Assembly: GCA_900322095.1 (NCBI GenBank)
Contig: ONYS01000019.1
Span: 1-37,750, forward strand
DNA from: an uncultured Prevotella sp.
GTDB taxonomy: Bacteria > Bacteroidota > Bacteroidia > Bacteroidales > Bacteroidaceae
Direction of reading: 5' to 3'
DNA: 37,750 nt
Under the pieces are notes generated by a model. The model had not been told where the DNA came from. It made no database searches and saw only the letters and a list, made by a program, of their open reading frames with translations. Positions 35,832-37,750 of this stretch are shown in pieces; the stretch's first letter is position 1; the number at the start of each line of letters is the position of its first letter. Made by a program: the position numbers and the translations under genes.

Positions 35832-37750
35832 ATGAATACTATACAAAAATACATCTCTGCACTTTTTTTCTTACTTCTGCCGTTCATTGTGAATGCGCAG
35901 ACTGTGAGCGGTTTCATTCATGACAATGAGGGCAAAGCCATTCCCTATGCCACCGTGTCGTTGTTGGAGGAGTCCGACTCATCTTTCGTTGCAGGTACAG
36001 TGACGGGCGATGACGGCCGCTTCACGATGCCCGCAACGCCCCAGGACCGTATGGTCAAGGTGTCGAGTATCGGCTACGCCACAGCCTTCGCAACAGCCCG
36101 GGACAGCATGGACATCAGATTGGAGACCGTCTCGCAAAACCTCGGAGAAGTGACCGTCACGGGACACCGCCCTGTGTTCCGCATTGAGAAAAACCTCTTC
36201 GTTACCACCATCCAAGGCACGGTCTACAGCAAGCTGGGTATGGCGGCTGACGTACTTAAACAGCTACCGCTGATGAGTTCCGACGGTAGCACTGTGATCG
36301 GCCGGGGCAAGCCGTTGTTTTTCATCAATAACCGAAGGATGACGGACCCGGGACAATTAGGCCGCGGCTATGTCTTGGCATACCTGGGAGGCCAACCCTA
36401 TCTATCGGGCAACGGCAGCTACAGCTTCAACTACCGCAAAAAGAACCTTGACGTCTTCACGAGCGGTAACCTGAACGGCCTCACACATTCCATCTATCGC
36501 CGCAATGACAGCTATCGCTTCAACTACGGCGGAGATGTCGTCTCGGCCAGCTACGACGGAAAGGGAAACGTCAATTCGGAGAGCGGCAGCGTCTCGGCGG
36601 GGTTCAACTGGACGCCCACCCAACGACAGTCGGTGGGCGGCAACTATTATTTCGGTCGCACCTTCGCCCAAAACACCAAACAGAACTACACCAACCTGCT
36701 GCAGATTGGGGAGCAGACCGATACCACCTTTACGGAACAGAACGACCACAAACGCAGCGACTGGCACCAAGTTGTCGTATACTATGAGAACCGCTTCAGC
36801 GACAAGACACAGCTCAACATGGACGGTTCCTTCGTCTTCGGCGACAGCTACGGGCACCAGCGCTTCGAGGGCGACGGAACGTCGGGCGAATCCGATATCG
36901 AGCCCATCTCCACATCAAGATATAATATGTGGGCTCTGCGAGGCACGATGACCAACCGCGTCCTCGGCGGCACACTGCAATACGGCTTTGAGGCTTCCAC
37001 TACGCACTACCACAGCCAGTACTGGATGGAGCAGTATGTATACGGCGGCAACAACCTCACGGGGAACTACGACCGCAGTGACAACGAGTCGAGGCAGAAG
37101 GCAGCACGCCTGTTTGCCAGCTACAGCCGCACGTGGGGCAAGCTCTTCACCGAGTTAGGTCTCAAATACGAGTATGCCGACTATACCTACTATTCGGGCA
37201 AGGTGCGCCAGGACGCAAGCAGCCGCTCCTACAACTATGTGCTGCCCTCACTCTCCATGTCCTACACCCTGGGCAAGTCGGTGCTGATGCTGAGCTACAA
37301 CGTCTATACCCAGAAACCTGGATACGGCAACCTCAACGGCACGCCTGTCTACATGAACTCCATCCGATACGACAAGGGCAATCCACAACTCAAGACGGCC
37401 TACTCCCACGAGACTGCCCTCAGCCTCTCGTGGGGCGACCTGCAGGCCAGCTGTGCATTCGGATACAATAAGGACGCCGCTATCACGTGGATGGACGTGC
37501 TACAGGACCGCCCCGTGGTAATGTCCACCTACTACATGCACTCCTTCTCGAACATGAACGCCAGCGTGACCTATTCGCCCACCTGGTTCAAGATATGGTA
37601 TCCCTCATTCAATGCATGGATGTACAAGCAGTGGCTCGACTACGGCGGCGTGAGTTTCAACCGTCCCTGCCTGGGCATAAGCTGGAAAAACATGGTGAGG
37701 CTGCCCCGGGAGTGGATGGTCACGATCAACGCCGACGGACACCTGCGCGG
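35832..37750 (+). CDS. Outer-membrane TonB-receptor-like beta-barrel (PF14905-type), plug shortened, 3' end cut
   Basis: An ATG frame at 35832 runs open to the right edge (about 640 residues visible). Signal peptide MNTIQKYISALFFLLLPFIVNA-Q is followed by a carboxypeptidase-regulatory-like domain (VSGFIHDNEGKAIPYATVSLL ... VKVSSIGYAT), then a plug-like segment (LGEVTVTGHRP, KLGMAADVLKQLPLMSSDGS, GKPLFFINNRRMTDPGQL). Related outer-membrane barrel proteins then show about 40 residues with IKSVE-NPGA-YDA-VIRI-T motifs. Here the sequence jumps in frame to AYLGGQPYLSGNGSYSFNYRKKNLDVF, the start of the barrel strands. No stop occurs. It follows the peptide/SPASM chimera by 26 nt and is often a partner of GG-Bacteroidales peptide loci. 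Role in peptide export or uptake is inference. Confidence 0.75.
   Translation, partial: MNTIQKYISALFFLLLPFIVNAQTVSGFIHDNEGKAIPYATVSLLEESDSSFVAGTVTGDDGRFTMPATPQDRMVKVSSIGYATAFATARDSMDIRLETVSQNLGEVTVTGHRPVFRIEKNLFVTTIQGTVYSKLGMAADVLKQLPLMSSDGSTVIGRGKPLFFINNRRMTDPGQLGRGYVLAYLGGQPYLSGNGSYSFNYRKKNLDVFTSGNLNGLTHSIYRRNDSYRFNYGGDVVSASYDGKGNVNSESGSVSAGFNWTPTQRQSVGGNYYFGRTFAQNTKQNYTNLLQIGEQTDTTFTEQNDHKRSDWHQVVVYYENRFSDKTQLNMDGSFVFGDSYGHQRFEGDGTSGESDIEPISTSRYNMWALRGTMTNRVLGGTLQYGFEASTTHYHSQYWMEQYVYGGNNLTGNYDRSDNESRQKAARLFASYSRTWGKLFTELGLKYEYADYTYYSGKVRQDASSRSYNYVLPSLSMSYTLGKSVLMLSYNVYTQKPGYGNLNGTPVYMNSIRYDKGNPQLKTAYSHETALSLSWGDLQASCAFGYNKDAAITWMDVLQDRPVVMSTYYMHSFSNMNASVTYSPTWFKIWYPSFNAWMYKQWLDYGGVSFNRPCLGISWKNMVRLPREWMVTINADGHLR

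Overview
The window looks like a chromosome segment from a gut-type Bacteroidales, most likely Prevotellaceae (Prevotella/Segatella-like). Support: repeated Bacteroidetes sigma-ABfr promoters (TTG, about 19-20 nt, TAnnTTTG) in front of many genes, few Shine-Dalgarno sequences, a BtuB/BtuG cobalamin pair, a fused DAHP synthase-chorismate mutase, and outer-membrane and lipoprotein families typical of the phylum. No rRNA, tRNA, CRISPR array, insertion sequence or phage gene was seen.

Layout. 1-1.4 kb: end of a 2-oxoacid:ferredoxin oxidoreductase operon (korB, korC). 1.4-3.3 kb: a repeat locus and a Na+:amino-acid symporter. 8.4-3.3 kb (minus): a Phe/Tyr biosynthesis operon (pheA, aminotransferase, DAHP synthase/chorismate mutase, tyrA, plus a nuclease-like gene). 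It is preceded by an overlooked 19-codon leader peptide packed with Tyr and Phe codons and by a terminator hairpin, i.e. a ribosome-mediated attenuator. 8.6-11.6 kb (minus): a TPR protein, a zinc-ribbon coiled-coil protein and a Nif3-like protein. 11.7-14.0 kb (minus): a FetAB-like ABC exporter and a secreted nuclease. 14.1-16.1 kb: agmatine to putrescine (aguA, aguB). 16.2-17.6 kb (minus): a DjlA-like protein and an OsmC protein. 17.7-20.9 kb: a copper module (HMA-AraC regulator, CopZ, and a CopA that lacks most of its nucleotide-binding domain). 21-25.3 kb (minus): an outer-membrane protein, then btuG and btuB under a cobalamin riboswitch. 25.4-27 kb: a DASS transporter. 27-32 kb: type II pantothenate kinase, two overlapping deoxynucleoside kinases, and an MBL hydrolase-murB-lipoprotein operon. 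32.1-34.2 kb: pheS (frameshifted) and a helical-repeat protein. 34.4-37.75 kb: an AT-richer accessory patch with a secreted DUF3244-like protein, a chimeric ORF joining a GG-type peptide leader to a SPASM domain, and a truncated-plug TonB-receptor-like barrel that runs off the window.

The most notable signals are the Phe/Tyr attenuator, a dispersed 22-bp-period repeat at three intergenic loci, the peptide-leader/SPASM chimera created across a 26-bp tandem duplication, the short-headed CopA with its HMA-AraC regulator and paired palindromes, and the 7-nt loss in pheS that removes motif 3. Promoters, hairpins and folds were read by eye; no searches or folding programs were run.
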